A DNA stretch of 64,000 bases from Phocaeicola plebeius DSM 17135 (GCF_000187895.1 NZ_DS990130.1:434001-498000), one strand, 5' to 3'. Counted from the first letter of the stretch, positions 38,301-47,187 are shown. Notes: generated by a model from the sequence alone, not told the origin. A program made the numbers and translations.

Positions 38301-38927
38301 TGCACGTTCACGGAATTCAGCTAAAGCTTTCTGGTCTACCAGCGGAGCGAGGTCTTCGTTTTCCAACATTTCAATCTTCTGGATTTCGTGTGATGTACGG
38401 AAACCATCGAAGAAGTTCAAGAACGGAACGCGAGACTTGATTGTTGACAAGTGAGCTACACCGGCCAAATCCATAACTTCCTGTACAGAACCTTCACAAA
38501 GCATAGCGAAACCAGTCTGACGGCAAGACATTACGTCCTGGTGGTCACCGAAGATACACAATGCGTGAGAAGCCAGTGTACGTGCAGAAACGTGGAATAC
38601 ACATGGCAAGAACTCACCTGCAATTTTGTACATGTTAGGAATCATCAACAGAAGACCCTGAGAAGCAGTATAAGTAGTTGTCAATGCACCAGCCTGAAGA
38701 GATCCGTGTACTGCACCAGCAGCACCACCTTCAGATTGCATTTCCTGAACCAAAACAGTTTCGCCGAAGATGTTTTTACGACCTGCGGCAGCCCATTCGT
38801 CTACATATTCAGCCATTGTAGATGACGGGGTGATAGGATAGATAGCTGCAACTTCTGAGAACATATATGAAATATGTGCTGCAGCCTGGTTACCATCACA
38901 AGTGATGAATTTTTTTTGTTTAGTCAT
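35370..38927 (-). CDS. nifJ: Pyruvate:ferredoxin (flavodoxin) oxidoreductase
   Basis: This homodimer-type PFOR of 1185 residues oxidises pyruvate to acetyl-CoA and CO2, passing electrons to ferredoxin, the central anaerobic fermentation step. Domains in order are the N-terminal pyruvate-binding domain (YPITPSSTMAEYVDEW), a CoA-binding/gamma region, a double 4Fe-4S ferredoxin insert (CIQCNKCAYVCPHA and CLGCGNCADVCPG), and the ThDP domain with CSGCGETPYVKL, GDGASYDIGYGG and SNTGGQSSKATPLG. The frame continues 27 codons upstream but ATG 38927 (MTKQKKFITCDGNQAA) matches the family N-terminus. Codon choice is markedly biased towards a few codons, as in very highly expressed genes. The start lies 40 bp after the ATPase stop. 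Confidence 0.97.
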   Translation of the reverse strand: MTKQKKFITCDGNQAAAHISYMFSEVAAIYPITPSSTMAEYVDEWAAAGRKNIFGETVLVQEMQSEGGAAGAVHGSLQAGALTTTYTASQGLLLMIPNMYKIAGEFLPCVFHVSARTLASHALCIFGDHQDVMSCRQTGFAMLCEGSVQEVMDLAGVAHLSTIKSRVPFLNFFDGFRTSHEIQKIEMLENEDLAPLVDQKALAEFRERALSPNKPVARGMAENPDHFFQHRESCNPFYEAVPAIVEEYMNEINKITGRHYGLFNYYGAEDAERVIIAMGSVTEAAREAIDHLVANGEKVGLVSVHLYRPFSAKHFLAAVPKTAKRIAVLDRTKEPGANGEPLYLDVKDCFYGQENAPLIVGGRYGLGSKDTTPAQILSVYENLALPTPKNHFTIGIVDDVTFTSLPQKEEIALGGEGMFEAKFYGLGADGTVGANKNSVKIIGDNTNKYCQAYFSYDSKKSGGFTCSHLRFGDHPIRSTYLVTTPNFVACHVQAYLHMYDVTRGLRKNGTFLLNTIWEGEELAKNLPNKVKKYFAENNITVYYINATKIAQEIGLGNRTNTILQSAFFRITGVIPVDLAVEQMKKFIVKSYGKKGEDVVNKNYAAVDRGGEYKQLTVDPAWANLEVEAAAANNDPAFINEVVRPINAQDGDLLPVSAFKGIEDGTWHQGTAKYEKRGVAAFVPEWNPETCIQCNKCAYVCPHAAIRPFVLDAEEQAGANFPTLKAVGKQFDGMTFRVQVDVMDCLGCGNCADVCPGNPKKGGKALTMKPLETQLAEAANWTYCADNVKSKQHLVDIKANVKNSQFAQPLFEFSGACSGCGETPYVKLISQLFGDREMVANATGCSSIYSGSVPSTPYTTNEKGQGPAWANSLFEDFCEFGLGMELANKKLRNRLEEAMKSAIANEATPAEYKEAFQEWIDGRNDADKSKAAAEKIIPLVEAAKDKCAACATIAEFKDYLVKRSQWIIGGDGASYDIGYGGLDHVIASGEDVNILVLDTEVYSNTGGQSSKATPLGAIAKFAASGKRVRKKDLGMIATTYGYVYVAQIAMGADQAQTLKAIREAEAYPGPSLVIAYAPCINHGLKAGMGKSQAEEAKAVECGYWHLWRFNPALEEEGKNPFSLDSKEPNWEGFQDYLKGEVRFASVMKQYPTEAADLFAACEDMAKKRYASYKRMAAMDWSDEKAE

Positions 38928-38967
38928 ACAATTACTAATTAAATATGAAGTAATAAAATCGTTATTG

Positions 38968-40146
38968 TCAATATAAAAATCCAAATAACCATAAAGGTAT
39001 CTGGTCACCGTGTCCTATTTCCATTTTATGCATGGCATAGTATATGTTCGGATTGCTTTTATATTTGCTTCCTTCTGCACAAATCCGGAAATGTAGCGTA
39101 TTGTCTACAAGGAAAGAGGTACCTTTATCTCCTTTGTTGATTTTGTGGTCTTTCCACAAGGTATTGACAAAGAAGGTTTCCAGCACATCCTGTTCCTCCA
39201 CCTTTACTGGGTAAATGCTGTACATCAGGTTCGTGTTATGCATCATGATTTTAGCCGGCTTTTTAGGGAAACTTTCCCCTTTCGGATAAACCATGTTGAT
39301 GAGTCGTGCATCTGCCAGGTATTTTATGTAGTTCATGACTGTGGCACGTGATGTCTGAATTTCATTAGCCAATTGGCTGACATTAGGAGCCACAGGACCA
39401 TCTACCGCTAGCAAATATAATAATTTTTTGATTTTGGACAGATATTTCAGTTCGATTTGTTTAATCAGGAGAATGTCCACTTCAATCATCATGTTCATGG
39501 TCTTCAGCAGATTTTCCGAGAAATTTCTTTTTTCAAGGAAAAAAGGATAGAAACCATGATGGATGTAGTCCTGAAAATAATTGAGCGGGTTGATGTGTGG
39601 TAAGATTGTTTTCACAATATGCTCGTGATTGTGCAGAATCTCATCCAACGTATAAGCTGAAAAATGATTTCCTGTCTGTAAGTTCAGAAATTCACGGAAA
39701 GAAAATCCTCTCAGGTTATATGACTTGACAATCCCGTTCAACTCGGGATTCTCATCTTTCAGGCGCATTACAGAAGAACCGGTAAATACAATTTTCAGTT
39801 GCGGATAACGTTCGTAGCATGTACGCAAATCATGACTCCAGTCTGGAAGCTTGAAAACCTGATCAATAAGCAGGACTTTTCCCCCTCTTTTAACAAATTC
39901 CCCGGCAAAGTCTACTAAACTGTATTGTGAAAAGTAGAAATTATTCATGTTTACGAACAAGCAGGAACGGTCAGTCCCGAATTTTTCTTTTGCATATTGT
40001 AAAAGAAATGTGGTTTTGCCTACCCCTCTTGTACCTTTTATACCAATCAAGCGATCATTCCAGTCTATTTCATCCATGAGATCACGGCGAACAGGAGCGT
40101 TGGTATGTTCAACCAAATAATTATGTGTTCTGTAAAATGCTTCCAT
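38968..40146 (-). CDS. AAA-family ATPase (AAA_14/DUF4143 type)
   Basis: This 392-residue protein has Walker A GTRGVGKTT (about 36-44) and Walker B VLLIDQ, where a Gln follows the Asp. A GSS sensor motif and RGFSFREFLNL follow. The C-terminal half has a winged-helix-like region (NVSQLANEIQTSRATVMNYIKYL) followed by a DUF4143-like domain. Bacteroides genomes carry many such paralogues, whose biological role is unknown. Upstream ATGs exist in frame, but a full -33/-7 promoter occupies 40166-40196, so translation must start at 40146. Its 3' end reaches to within 41 bp of the nifJ start, so the nifJ promoter probably lies at least partly inside this gene. A repeat array lies 150 bp upstream of its promoter. 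Confidence 0.85.
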   Translation of the reverse strand: MEAFYRTHNYLVEHTNAPVRRDLMDEIDWNDRLIGIKGTRGVGKTTFLLQYAKEKFGTDRSCLFVNMNNFYFSQYSLVDFAGEFVKRGGKVLLIDQVFKLPDWSHDLRTCYERYPQLKIVFTGSSVMRLKDENPELNGIVKSYNLRGFSFREFLNLQTGNHFSAYTLDEILHNHEHIVKTILPHINPLNYFQDYIHHGFYPFFLEKRNFSENLLKTMNMMIEVDILLIKQIELKYLSKIKKLLYLLAVDGPVAPNVSQLANEIQTSRATVMNYIKYLADARLINMVYPKGESFPKKPAKIMMHNTNLMYSIYPVKVEEQDVLETFFVNTLWKDHKINKGDKGTSFLVDNTLHFRICAEGSKYKSNPNIYYAMHKMEIGHGDQIPLWLFGFLY

Positions 40147-40165
40147 GAATTCTGTTTCTAGGCTG

Positions 40166-40196
40166 CAAATATACGAATACTTCATAATATTGCAAA
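40166..40196 (-). promoter_or_regulatory. Consensus promoter of the AAA ATPase gene
   Basis: On the minus strand TTTG (40193-40196), 19 nt, then TATATTTG (40166-40173) match the Bacteroides -33/-7 consensus exactly. The -7 box is 19 bp before the ATG at 40146, which fixes the start codon. Confidence 0.8.
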
Positions 40197-40350
40197 CTGG
40201 AGTTGTCAAAAATTCATCTTTTGATTAAGTTTTTTTGAATCTCTTTTTGGTGCATCAAAGGCGGGGATTTGTTGGTTTGCTTTTCAGGTATAGATTCTCG
40301 ATTTGATAATTTGTAAAGGGGGAGAATCGTAGCATCATTTGTGTAATCTC

Positions 40351-40436
40351 AGTACTTTCAAAGAAGTACTATAGTACTCCCGTGAAAGTACTGGAGTACT
40401 TCATAGACAGTACTACAGTACTTCTTCGGGAGTACT
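40351..40436. repeat. Array of eight AGTACT palindromes with alternating 8- and 2-nt spacers
   Basis: AGTACT occurs at 40351, 40365, 40373, 40387, 40395, 40409, 40417 and 40431. Gaps are 8,2,8,2,8,2,8 nt, i.e. four 22-bp units of AGTACT-N8-AGTACT-N2. The six-base motif is invariant while every spacer differs. The last copy ends 31 bp from the purF-like stop, in the 321-bp gap (40147-40467) before the ATPase. Each unit can form a 6-bp hairpin with an 8-nt loop; in the fourth, on the plus strand, the loop closes further to a C(TTCG)G tetraloop. Read as DNA, the 22-bp period places motif pairs roughly two helical turns apart. Rest of the gap: only a weak 7-bp inverted repeat at 40293-40328. Confidence 0.95.
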
Positions 40437-40467
40437 GGAAACTTAGTTCAGTTCGTTTTTGGGGGGA

Positions 40468-42351
40468 TTAGAATTGATAATTCTTTTCCACCCAGTCGAT
40501 AAATGCCTGGTTTACTTGGCGTGTTCCTCCCGGAGTAGGATAGTCTCCACTAAAATACCAGTCTCCTGGATGTGCCGGACATGCTTCATGCAGTCCTTCC
40601 AACGTTTGGTAAACAATCTGTACTTTTGCCCGCGTAGTGGGAGGAGTCAGCAATGCAGCAATCTTTTCTGATATTTCTTCATCACTAAAGGATGCATAGA
40701 TTTCTTTTACGTAATTGTGCATTTTTTCCTTAGGCAGGTTCATTTGTTCTTTGGATTTTCTATAGGCATATTCAATGACGTGCTGCATGTCACGCTCTTC
40801 CAGCAGAGCAATGGCAGCCTTGAAGGCGATGAATTGTTCCATGCTGGCCATGTCAATACCATAGTAATCCGGATAACGGACTTGTGGCGAAGAGGATACG
40901 ATGACAATCTTTTTGGGCTGCAGACGGTCGAGAATGCTGATGATACTTTGTTTCAAGGTCGTTCCTCGTACGATACTGTCATCAATGATGACTAAATTAT
41001 CTTCATGTGGCACGAGGCTTCCGTAGGTAATATCATATACGTGAGCTGCCAGGTCGTTACGGGTATTTCCTTCTGCAATAAAAGTACGTAATTTAATATC
41101 CTTGATGGCTACCTTCTCGCTTCGGATGCGTTGAGAAAGAATTTGTTTCAGCTCCTCATGGTTTGGTGTGTGACCCAGAGCCTCGATTTGTTTGATTTTA
41201 AGTTGGTTCAGGTAATTGTCCAGTCCTTCCAGCATTCCATAGAAAGCTACTTCAGCTGTATTGGGAATGAATGAGAATACAGAATGGGCAATATCATGAT
41301 TGACTGCAGAGAGAATCGGTTCAATCAGTTTTTCTCCTAATTTTTTACGTTCCCGATAAATATCCACGTCACTTCCTCGGCTGAAGTAGATGCGTTCGAA
41401 AGAGCAGGGTTTTAATTTTCCGGGTTTGTTGATTTGTGCCAGTCTGAGCTGACCTTTCTTATTGACCAATACAGCTTGGCCAGGCATCAGTTCATGGATG
41501 CTTTCAGCAGGGATATTCAATACCGTCTGAATGACAGGGCGTTCCGAAGCTAATACCATGATTTCATCGTCCTGATACCAGAACGCGGGGCGAATACCCC
41601 ATGGGTCGCGTACGGCAAAGGTCTCGCCGCTTCCTGTCATTCCGCAGATGACGTAACCTCCATCCCAAGATGGAGAAGATGTTTTCAGTACGTTTGTCAG
41701 GTCAATTCGGTCTTCAATGGCATGCGTAATGTCCATTCCTTTCAAGCCTTCTTCTTTGCACTGCTTGTAAAGGCGCTCCACTTCTCTGTCCAGCCGGTGA
41801 CCTACCTGCTCCAGCATGATATAGGTATCTGCGTATTTCCGGGGATGTTGTCCGGCTTCAGTAATATCAGCAAAGATTTCGTCTACATTGGTCAGATTGA
41901 AGTTACCGCACAATGCCAGGTTCTTGGCACGCCAGTTGTTGCGACGGAGAAATGGATGAACATACGAGATACCGCTTTTCCCGGTGGTAGAGTAACGCAG
42001 ATGTCCCATATAAAGTTCTCCGGCAAAGGGCAGGCACTTCTTTGCAAATTCTGCATCGTGCAATTGTTCTTCCGTTAAATCTTTGTATTGTTGATGAACG
42101 TTGTTGAAGATTTCTGTAATGGCTCCCGCTCCGAGTCCTCTTTCACGGAACATGTATTCCTCACCAGGGTTGGCTTGCAGTTTTACGCAGGCTAATCCTG
42201 CAGCTTCTTGTCCTCTGTTGTGCTGCTTCTCCATCAGCAGATAAAGCTTGTTCAAGCCATACATCCATGTACCATATTTTTCCTGATAATATTCCAGTGG
42301 TTTCAGGAGTCGGATAAGAGCGACCCCGCATTCATGTTTTAATGTTTCCAT
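40468..42351 (-). CDS. Amidophosphoribosyltransferase-like class II glutamine amidotransferase
   Basis: This 627-residue protein is built like PurF: a seven-residue propeptide (METLKHE) before the nucleophile Cys8 of an Ntn-hydrolase glutaminase domain (CGVALIRLL, HNRGQEAAGL, GHLRYSTTG, NLALCGNFNL). A phosphoribosyltransferase domain follows with the PRPP loop VIIDDSIVRGTTLK and VSSSPQVRYPDYYGID. It would move the glutamine amide to PRPP in purine synthesis. It is over 100 residues longer than typical PurF (about 470-505), with an inserted helical segment (about 370-410, LNQLKIKQIEALGHTPNHEE) and a C-terminal extension. Bacteroides often carry this long form in addition to a standard PurF, so it may be a paralogue with a shifted role. 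It is divergent from gltB. Confidence 0.85.
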   Translation of the reverse strand: METLKHECGVALIRLLKPLEYYQEKYGTWMYGLNKLYLLMEKQHNRGQEAAGLACVKLQANPGEEYMFRERGLGAGAITEIFNNVHQQYKDLTEEQLHDAEFAKKCLPFAGELYMGHLRYSTTGKSGISYVHPFLRRNNWRAKNLALCGNFNLTNVDEIFADITEAGQHPRKYADTYIMLEQVGHRLDREVERLYKQCKEEGLKGMDITHAIEDRIDLTNVLKTSSPSWDGGYVICGMTGSGETFAVRDPWGIRPAFWYQDDEIMVLASERPVIQTVLNIPAESIHELMPGQAVLVNKKGQLRLAQINKPGKLKPCSFERIYFSRGSDVDIYRERKKLGEKLIEPILSAVNHDIAHSVFSFIPNTAEVAFYGMLEGLDNYLNQLKIKQIEALGHTPNHEELKQILSQRIRSEKVAIKDIKLRTFIAEGNTRNDLAAHVYDITYGSLVPHEDNLVIIDDSIVRGTTLKQSIISILDRLQPKKIVIVSSSPQVRYPDYYGIDMASMEQFIAFKAAIALLEERDMQHVIEYAYRKSKEQMNLPKEKMHNYVKEIYASFSDEEISEKIAALLTPPTTRAKVQIVYQTLEGLHEACPAHPGDWYFSGDYPTPGGTRQVNQAFIDWVEKNYQF

Positions 42352-42654
42352 CTGTATTTTGTTTTCAAGCCATATTATGATTTTCGTTTACAAAATAACA
42401 GACAATTATTAAAAGAGGTATGTGCTGTGCATGAAAAAATACATTGTTTCTGTCTTTTTGTGATAAATGTAATTAAAATGTATCTATTCTGTTTTATTCT
42501 GAAACTTTTTTATTTACTATATAAAGAAAGTGAAAGGTGTAGCTGACGTAGATGAAAATATTGTAATGAAAAATCCTACAAAAGTGTCATATTGGAAGTG
42601 ATATTATTATTTTTGTGGACAAATAGAATGTAAACTCTGTTTTGGGTATTAATA
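42352..42654. promoter_or_regulatory. Divergent intergenic region between the PurF-like gene and gltB
   Basis: This 303-bp AT-rich gap contains a plus-strand -7 box TATTTTTG at 42608-42615, 40 bp before the first gltB ATG, without a clear -33 match. No hairpin, repeat or small gene was recognised in the rest. Shared regulation of two glutamine-dependent enzymes from this region is possible. Confidence 0.45.
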
Positions 42655-45600
42655 ATGAAAGATAAAATGAGGTTAGCAGGAAAATTTATGAGAAAAGAAG
42701 AGCAGGAAGTAACAGAATGTCATCAGACATCTTCCGGGCTTTATCAACCGGAGTACGAGCACGATGCTTGTGGAGTAGGTATGATTGTAGACATTCATGG
42801 TAATAAATCACATGAATTGGTGGATGCAGCCTTGAAAGTCTTGGAAAATATGAAACATCGTGGCGCAGAAGGCGCTGACAACAAGACGGGTGACGGTGCA
42901 GGTATTATGCTGCAGATTCCACATGAGTTTATATTGTTACAAGGAATTCCGGTGCCTGAAAAGGGGAAATATGGTACGGGATTGGTTTTTCTTCCGAAAG
43001 ACGCGAAGGAACAGGAGTCCATTCTGAGCATCCTGATTGAGGAGGTAGAGCGTGAAGGCTTGTCATTGATGCACTTGCGTTCCGTGCCCGTGAATTCTTC
43101 TATCTTAGGGAAAAGTGCGTTGGAGACTGAACCAGACATTAAGCAGGTGTTCATTACCGGGGCAACCGACCTGGAAAACTTTGAACGTACCTTATATATT
43201 GTACGTAAAAAGATTGAACGTCGTGTACATCATAAGGACTTTTACATTGTTTCGTTGTCCAGCAAAAATATTATATATAAAGGTATGCTGTCTTCGGTAC
43301 AGGTGCGTGAATATTTTCAGGACCTTACCCAGCCTTACTTTACCAGCGGACTGGCCATCGTACACTCTCGTTTTAGTACGAATACATTTCCTACCTGGAG
43401 TTTGGCACAGCCTTTCCGCTTGTTAGCCCATAATGGAGAAATCAATACCATTCGTGGAAACAGAGGATGGATGGAGGCGCGTGAAAGTGTGCTTTCCACT
43501 CCTTTACTGGGTGACGTGAAGAAAATAGGTCCGATTATACAGCCGGGAATGAGCGACAGTGCCTCACTCGATAATGTATTGGAGTTTTTCGTGATGTCCG
43601 GATTGAGCCTGCCGCATGCCATGGCTATGCTTGTGCCAGAGTCATTCAATGACAAGAATCCGATAAGTGAGGAGCTGAAGGCGTTTTATGAGTACCATTC
43701 CATTTTGATGGAACCTTGGGACGGACCGGCAGCCTTGTTGTTCAGCGACGGACGTTATGCAGGTGGTATGCTCGACCGTAACGGTTTACGCCCGGCGCGT
43801 TACCTGATCACCAAAAACGATATGATGGTGGTAGCCAGCGAAGCCGGAGTCATTAATTTTGAACCTGAAGCCATTAAGGAAAAAGGCCGTCTTCAGCCAG
43901 GCAAGATATTGTTGGTAGATACCCAGGAAGGACGTATTTATTACGATGGAGAACTGAAGAGCCAGTTGGCGGCTTCCAAGCCTTATCGTCAGTGGCTTTC
44001 TACCAACCGTATTGAACTGGATACATTACGCAGTGGCCGTAAGATTTCCAATTCTGTACCTGATTATGAATGTCGCCTGCGTGCATTCGGATTCACTCGC
44101 GAGGACATAGAACGTACGCTTACTCCAATGTGTATGAATGGGGCCGAACCCACTGCCTCCATGGGTAACGATACTCCTTTGGCTGTGTTGTCTGACAAGC
44201 CTCAGATATTGTTCAATTATTTCCGTCAGCAGTTTGCGCAGGTGACCAATCCGCCAATTGACCCGATACGTGAGGAACTGGTGATGTCGTTGACGGAATA
44301 TATCGGAGCCGTAGGAACCAACATCTTGTTGCCGAGTGAATCACATTGTAAGATGGTGCGTCTGCCACATCCGATTCTGAACAATACACAGCTTGATATA
44401 TTGTGCAACATTCGCTATAAAGGGTTCAATACCGTGAAGTTGCCGATGCTGTTCGATGCAGCAAGAGGAGCGGAAGGTCTGCGTGAGGCATTGAATGAGT
44501 TGTGCAAGAAAGCCGAGGCGGCAGTGGATGAAGGGGTAAACTACATCATTCTTTCCGATCGTGAGATTGATGCAGCACATGCAGCCATTCCTTCTTTGCT
44601 GGCTGTAAGTGCCGTACACCATCACCTGATTTCTGTACAAAAGAGAGTACAGACCGCATTGGTGGTAGAAAGTGGAGAAATTCGGGAAGTGATGCATGCC
44701 GCTTTGTTGCTGGGATATGGAGCGAGCGCCATCAATCCGTATATGGTATTTGCCATTCTGGATGACATGGTGAAAAAAGGCGATGTACAGTTGAATTATG
44801 AAACTGCCGAAAAGAACTACATAAAAGCCGTTTGCAAAGGACTCTATAAAGTAATGAGTAAGATGGGTATCAGTACGATACGTTCTTACCGTGGAGCGAA
44901 GATATTTGAAGCCGTTGGTTTGGGCAGCGAAGTGCTTTCTACTTACTTTGGTACCCCTTCTTCATCCATTGGAGGTGTCGGATTGGAAAGCATTGCCAAA
45001 GATTACCAGGCATTCCATGATGCAGGTTTTGCAAAAGAGGTCGACGATTTGTTGCCTTACATCGGTCAGTTCTCCTACCGTAAGGATGGTGAGAAACATG
45101 CCTGGAATCCGGAAACTATCAGTGCTTTGCAGTTGGCCACTCGTTTGGGAAGCTATGCCAAGTTCAAGGAATATACGCGTCGGGTAGATGAAAAGGAAAG
45201 TCCGATATTCTTGCGTGACTTCTTCTCTTTCCGCCGTAATCCGATTCCATTGGAAGATGTAGAGCCGGTAGAGGAAATTGTAAAGCATTTTGTAACGGGA
45301 GCCATGTCTTTTGGTTCTATCAGTAAAGAGGCACATGAAGCCATGGCACTGGCCATGAACAAGTTGAACGCCCGCAGTAATACAGGTGAAGGAGGAGAGG
45401 ATTCCGATCGTTTCCATGAAACCTACGATGGTATTTCCTTGTGCAGTAAGACCAAGCAGGTAGCTTCCGGACGTTTCGGGGTAACCACTGAATACCTGGT
45501 GAATGCCGAAGAAATTCAGATTAAGGTGGCACAGGGAGCTAAACCGGGTGAAGGTGGACAGCTTCCGGGATTCAAGGTAAATGAAGTGATTGCCAAGACG

Positions 45601-47187
45601 CGTCATTCTATTCCGGGCATTTCGCTGATTTCGCCTCCCCCTCATCACGATATTTATTCAATCGAAGACTTGGCTCAGCTGATATTCGATTTGAAGAACG
45701 TGAACCCGAAAGCCAAAATCAGTGTAAAGCTGGTAGCTGAGAGTGGTATTGGTACCATTGCAGCCGGTGTGGCAAAAGCAAAGGCTGATTTGATTGTCAT
45801 TTCAGGAGCAGAAGGTGGAACTGGAGCTTCTCCGGCCTCTTCCATGCGCTATGCTGGTATTTCTCCGGAAATCGGTCTGAGCGAGACACAGCAGACACTG
45901 GTACTCAACGGACTCCGTGGTCAGGTACGTTTGCAGACTGACGGACAGTTGAAGACTGGACGCGATATCATCAGCATGGCTTTGCTGGGAGCAGAAGAGT
46001 TTGGATTCGGAACTTCTGTATTGATTGTTTTGGGATGTGTCATGATGCGTAAATGTCATGCCAATACATGCCCTGTCGGGGTAGCTACACAGGATCCGCA
46101 GTTGCGGGCACATTTCCGCGGACATTATCGTTATGTAGTCAACTTCTTCCGTTTCCTGGCACAAGAGGTACGTGAATACCTGGCAGAGATGGGATTCTCC
46201 CGTCTGGAAGACATTGTAGGACGTACGGATTTGATTGAAATACGCCCGACAACTCATGAAAAAGCTTCATTGCTCGATTTCAGTAAATTGTTGCATAAAG
46301 TCGATAACGGAGCTGCTTTACATAATGTAACAGAACAGCGTCATGAGATAGAGCACGTGAAGGATGTGAGCATGCTGGCTGCCGCACGCGAAGCACTGGA
46401 AAACCGTAAGGAGGTATCGTTGGAATATGCCATATCCAATACCGACCGTTCGGTAGGAGCCATGCTTTCTGGAGCCGTAGCTGCCAAGTATGGACAAGCT
46501 GGATTGCCCGCACAGACCATCCAGGTGAAGTTCAAAGGTTCAGCCGGACAGAGTTTCGGTGCTTTCCTTCCACATGGGGTCAGCTTCAAGCTGGAAGGTG
46601 AAGCGAACGACTACCTGGGTAAAGGCTTGAGTGGAGGACATATTTCGGTACAGCCTCCGGTAAGAAGCAATTTCTTGGCCGAAAACAACGTAATCGCTGG
46701 TAATACCTTGTTGTATGGTGCCACAAGTGGAGAGGTTTATATCAATGGTTGCGTAGGTGAACGTTTTGCCGTACGTAACTCTGGAGCCATTGCGGTAGTA
46801 GAAGGAGTAGGCGACCATTGCTGTGAGTATATGACTGGCGGACGAGTAGTCGTACTGGGTAAGACCGGACGTAACTTTGCCGCAGGTATGAGTGGGGGAG
46901 TTGCTTACGTATGGGATAAAGACCGCAACTTCGATTACTTCTGTAACATGGAAATGGTAGAACTTTCTCTGTTGGAAGATGCTACAGCCCGCAAGGAATT
47001 GCATGAACTGGTTCGTCAGCATTATCTGTACACCGGTTCTCAACTGGCACGTACGATGTTGGATAACTGGAGCCGTTATGTGGAAGAATTCATTCAGGTA
47101 ACTCCGATTGAATACAAGAAAGTGCTGGCTGAAGAGCAGATGCGCAAACTGCAGCAGAAGATAGCCGAAGTACAGCGTGATTATTGA
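42655..47187 (+). CDS. gltB: Glutamate synthase, large subunit
   Basis: This protein of up to 1510 residues contains the class II glutaminase domain (nucleophile in HDACGVGMIV, Cys39 from the first ATG, released by propeptide cleavage) and a central domain. The FMN-binding synthase barrel carries AKPGEGGQLPG, ISGAEGGTGASP and the 3Fe-4S motif CVMMRKCHANTCPVG, and a C-terminal beta-helix domain (GGRVVVLGKTGRNFAAGMSGG) follows. It converts glutamine and 2-oxoglutarate into two glutamates. In-frame ATGs at 42655, 42667 and 42688 are possible; the last has an AGGA 8 nt upstream and gives a shorter propeptide, so the true start may be 42688. First gene of a five-gene operon with gltD, 30 bp downstream. 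Confidence 0.97.
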   Translation: MKDKMRLAGKFMRKEEQEVTECHQTSSGLYQPEYEHDACGVGMIVDIHGNKSHELVDAALKVLENMKHRGAEGADNKTGDGAGIMLQIPHEFILLQGIPVPEKGKYGTGLVFLPKDAKEQESILSILIEEVEREGLSLMHLRSVPVNSSILGKSALETEPDIKQVFITGATDLENFERTLYIVRKKIERRVHHKDFYIVSLSSKNIIYKGMLSSVQVREYFQDLTQPYFTSGLAIVHSRFSTNTFPTWSLAQPFRLLAHNGEINTIRGNRGWMEARESVLSTPLLGDVKKIGPIIQPGMSDSASLDNVLEFFVMSGLSLPHAMAMLVPESFNDKNPISEELKAFYEYHSILMEPWDGPAALLFSDGRYAGGMLDRNGLRPARYLITKNDMMVVASEAGVINFEPEAIKEKGRLQPGKILLVDTQEGRIYYDGELKSQLAASKPYRQWLSTNRIELDTLRSGRKISNSVPDYECRLRAFGFTREDIERTLTPMCMNGAEPTASMGNDTPLAVLSDKPQILFNYFRQQFAQVTNPPIDPIREELVMSLTEYIGAVGTNILLPSESHCKMVRLPHPILNNTQLDILCNIRYKGFNTVKLPMLFDAARGAEGLREALNELCKKAEAAVDEGVNYIILSDREIDAAHAAIPSLLAVSAVHHHLISVQKRVQTALVVESGEIREVMHAALLLGYGASAINPYMVFAILDDMVKKGDVQLNYETAEKNYIKAVCKGLYKVMSKMGISTIRSYRGAKIFEAVGLGSEVLSTYFGTPSSSIGGVGLESIAKDYQAFHDAGFAKEVDDLLPYIGQFSYRKDGEKHAWNPETISALQLATRLGSYAKFKEYTRRVDEKESPIFLRDFFSFRRNPIPLEDVEPVEEIVKHFVTGAMSFGSISKEAHEAMALAMNKLNARSNTGEGGEDSDRFHETYDGISLCSKTKQVASGRFGVTTEYLVNAEEIQIKVAQGAKPGEGGQLPGFKVNEVIAKTRHSIPGISLISPPPHHDIYSIEDLAQLIFDLKNVNPKAKISVKLVAESGIGTIAAGVAKAKADLIVISGAEGGTGASPASSMRYAGISPEIGLSETQQTLVLNGLRGQVRLQTDGQLKTGRDIISMALLGAEEFGFGTSVLIVLGCVMMRKCHANTCPVGVATQDPQLRAHFRGHYRYVVNFFRFLAQEVREYLAEMGFSRLEDIVGRTDLIEIRPTTHEKASLLDFSKLLHKVDNGAALHNVTEQRHEIEHVKDVSMLAAAREALENRKEVSLEYAISNTDRSVGAMLSGAVAAKYGQAGLPAQTIQVKFKGSAGQSFGAFLPHGVSFKLEGEANDYLGKGLSGGHISVQPPVRSNFLAENNVIAGNTLLYGATSGEVYINGCVGERFAVRNSGAIAVVEGVGDHCCEYMTGGRVVVLGKTGRNFAAGMSGGVAYVWDKDRNFDYFCNMEMVELSLLEDATARKELHELVRQHYLYTGSQLARTMLDNWSRYVEEFIQVTPIEYKKVLAEEQMRKLQQKIAEVQRDY

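Noticed and set aside
37755-38324. 189-codon plus-strand frame opposite nifJ
   Set aside because: Same cause as the previous item; no motif and no promoter or ribosome-binding context.
38928-39008. 27-codon N-terminal extension of nifJ
   Set aside because: The added sequence overlaps the ATPase stop region and the family N-terminus starts at MTKQKKFITC.
40351-40436. CRISPR array as an explanation for the AGTACT repeats
   Set aside because: The repeat is only 6 bp and the spacers are 2 or 8 nt, far below CRISPR sizes, and no cas gene is present in the window.
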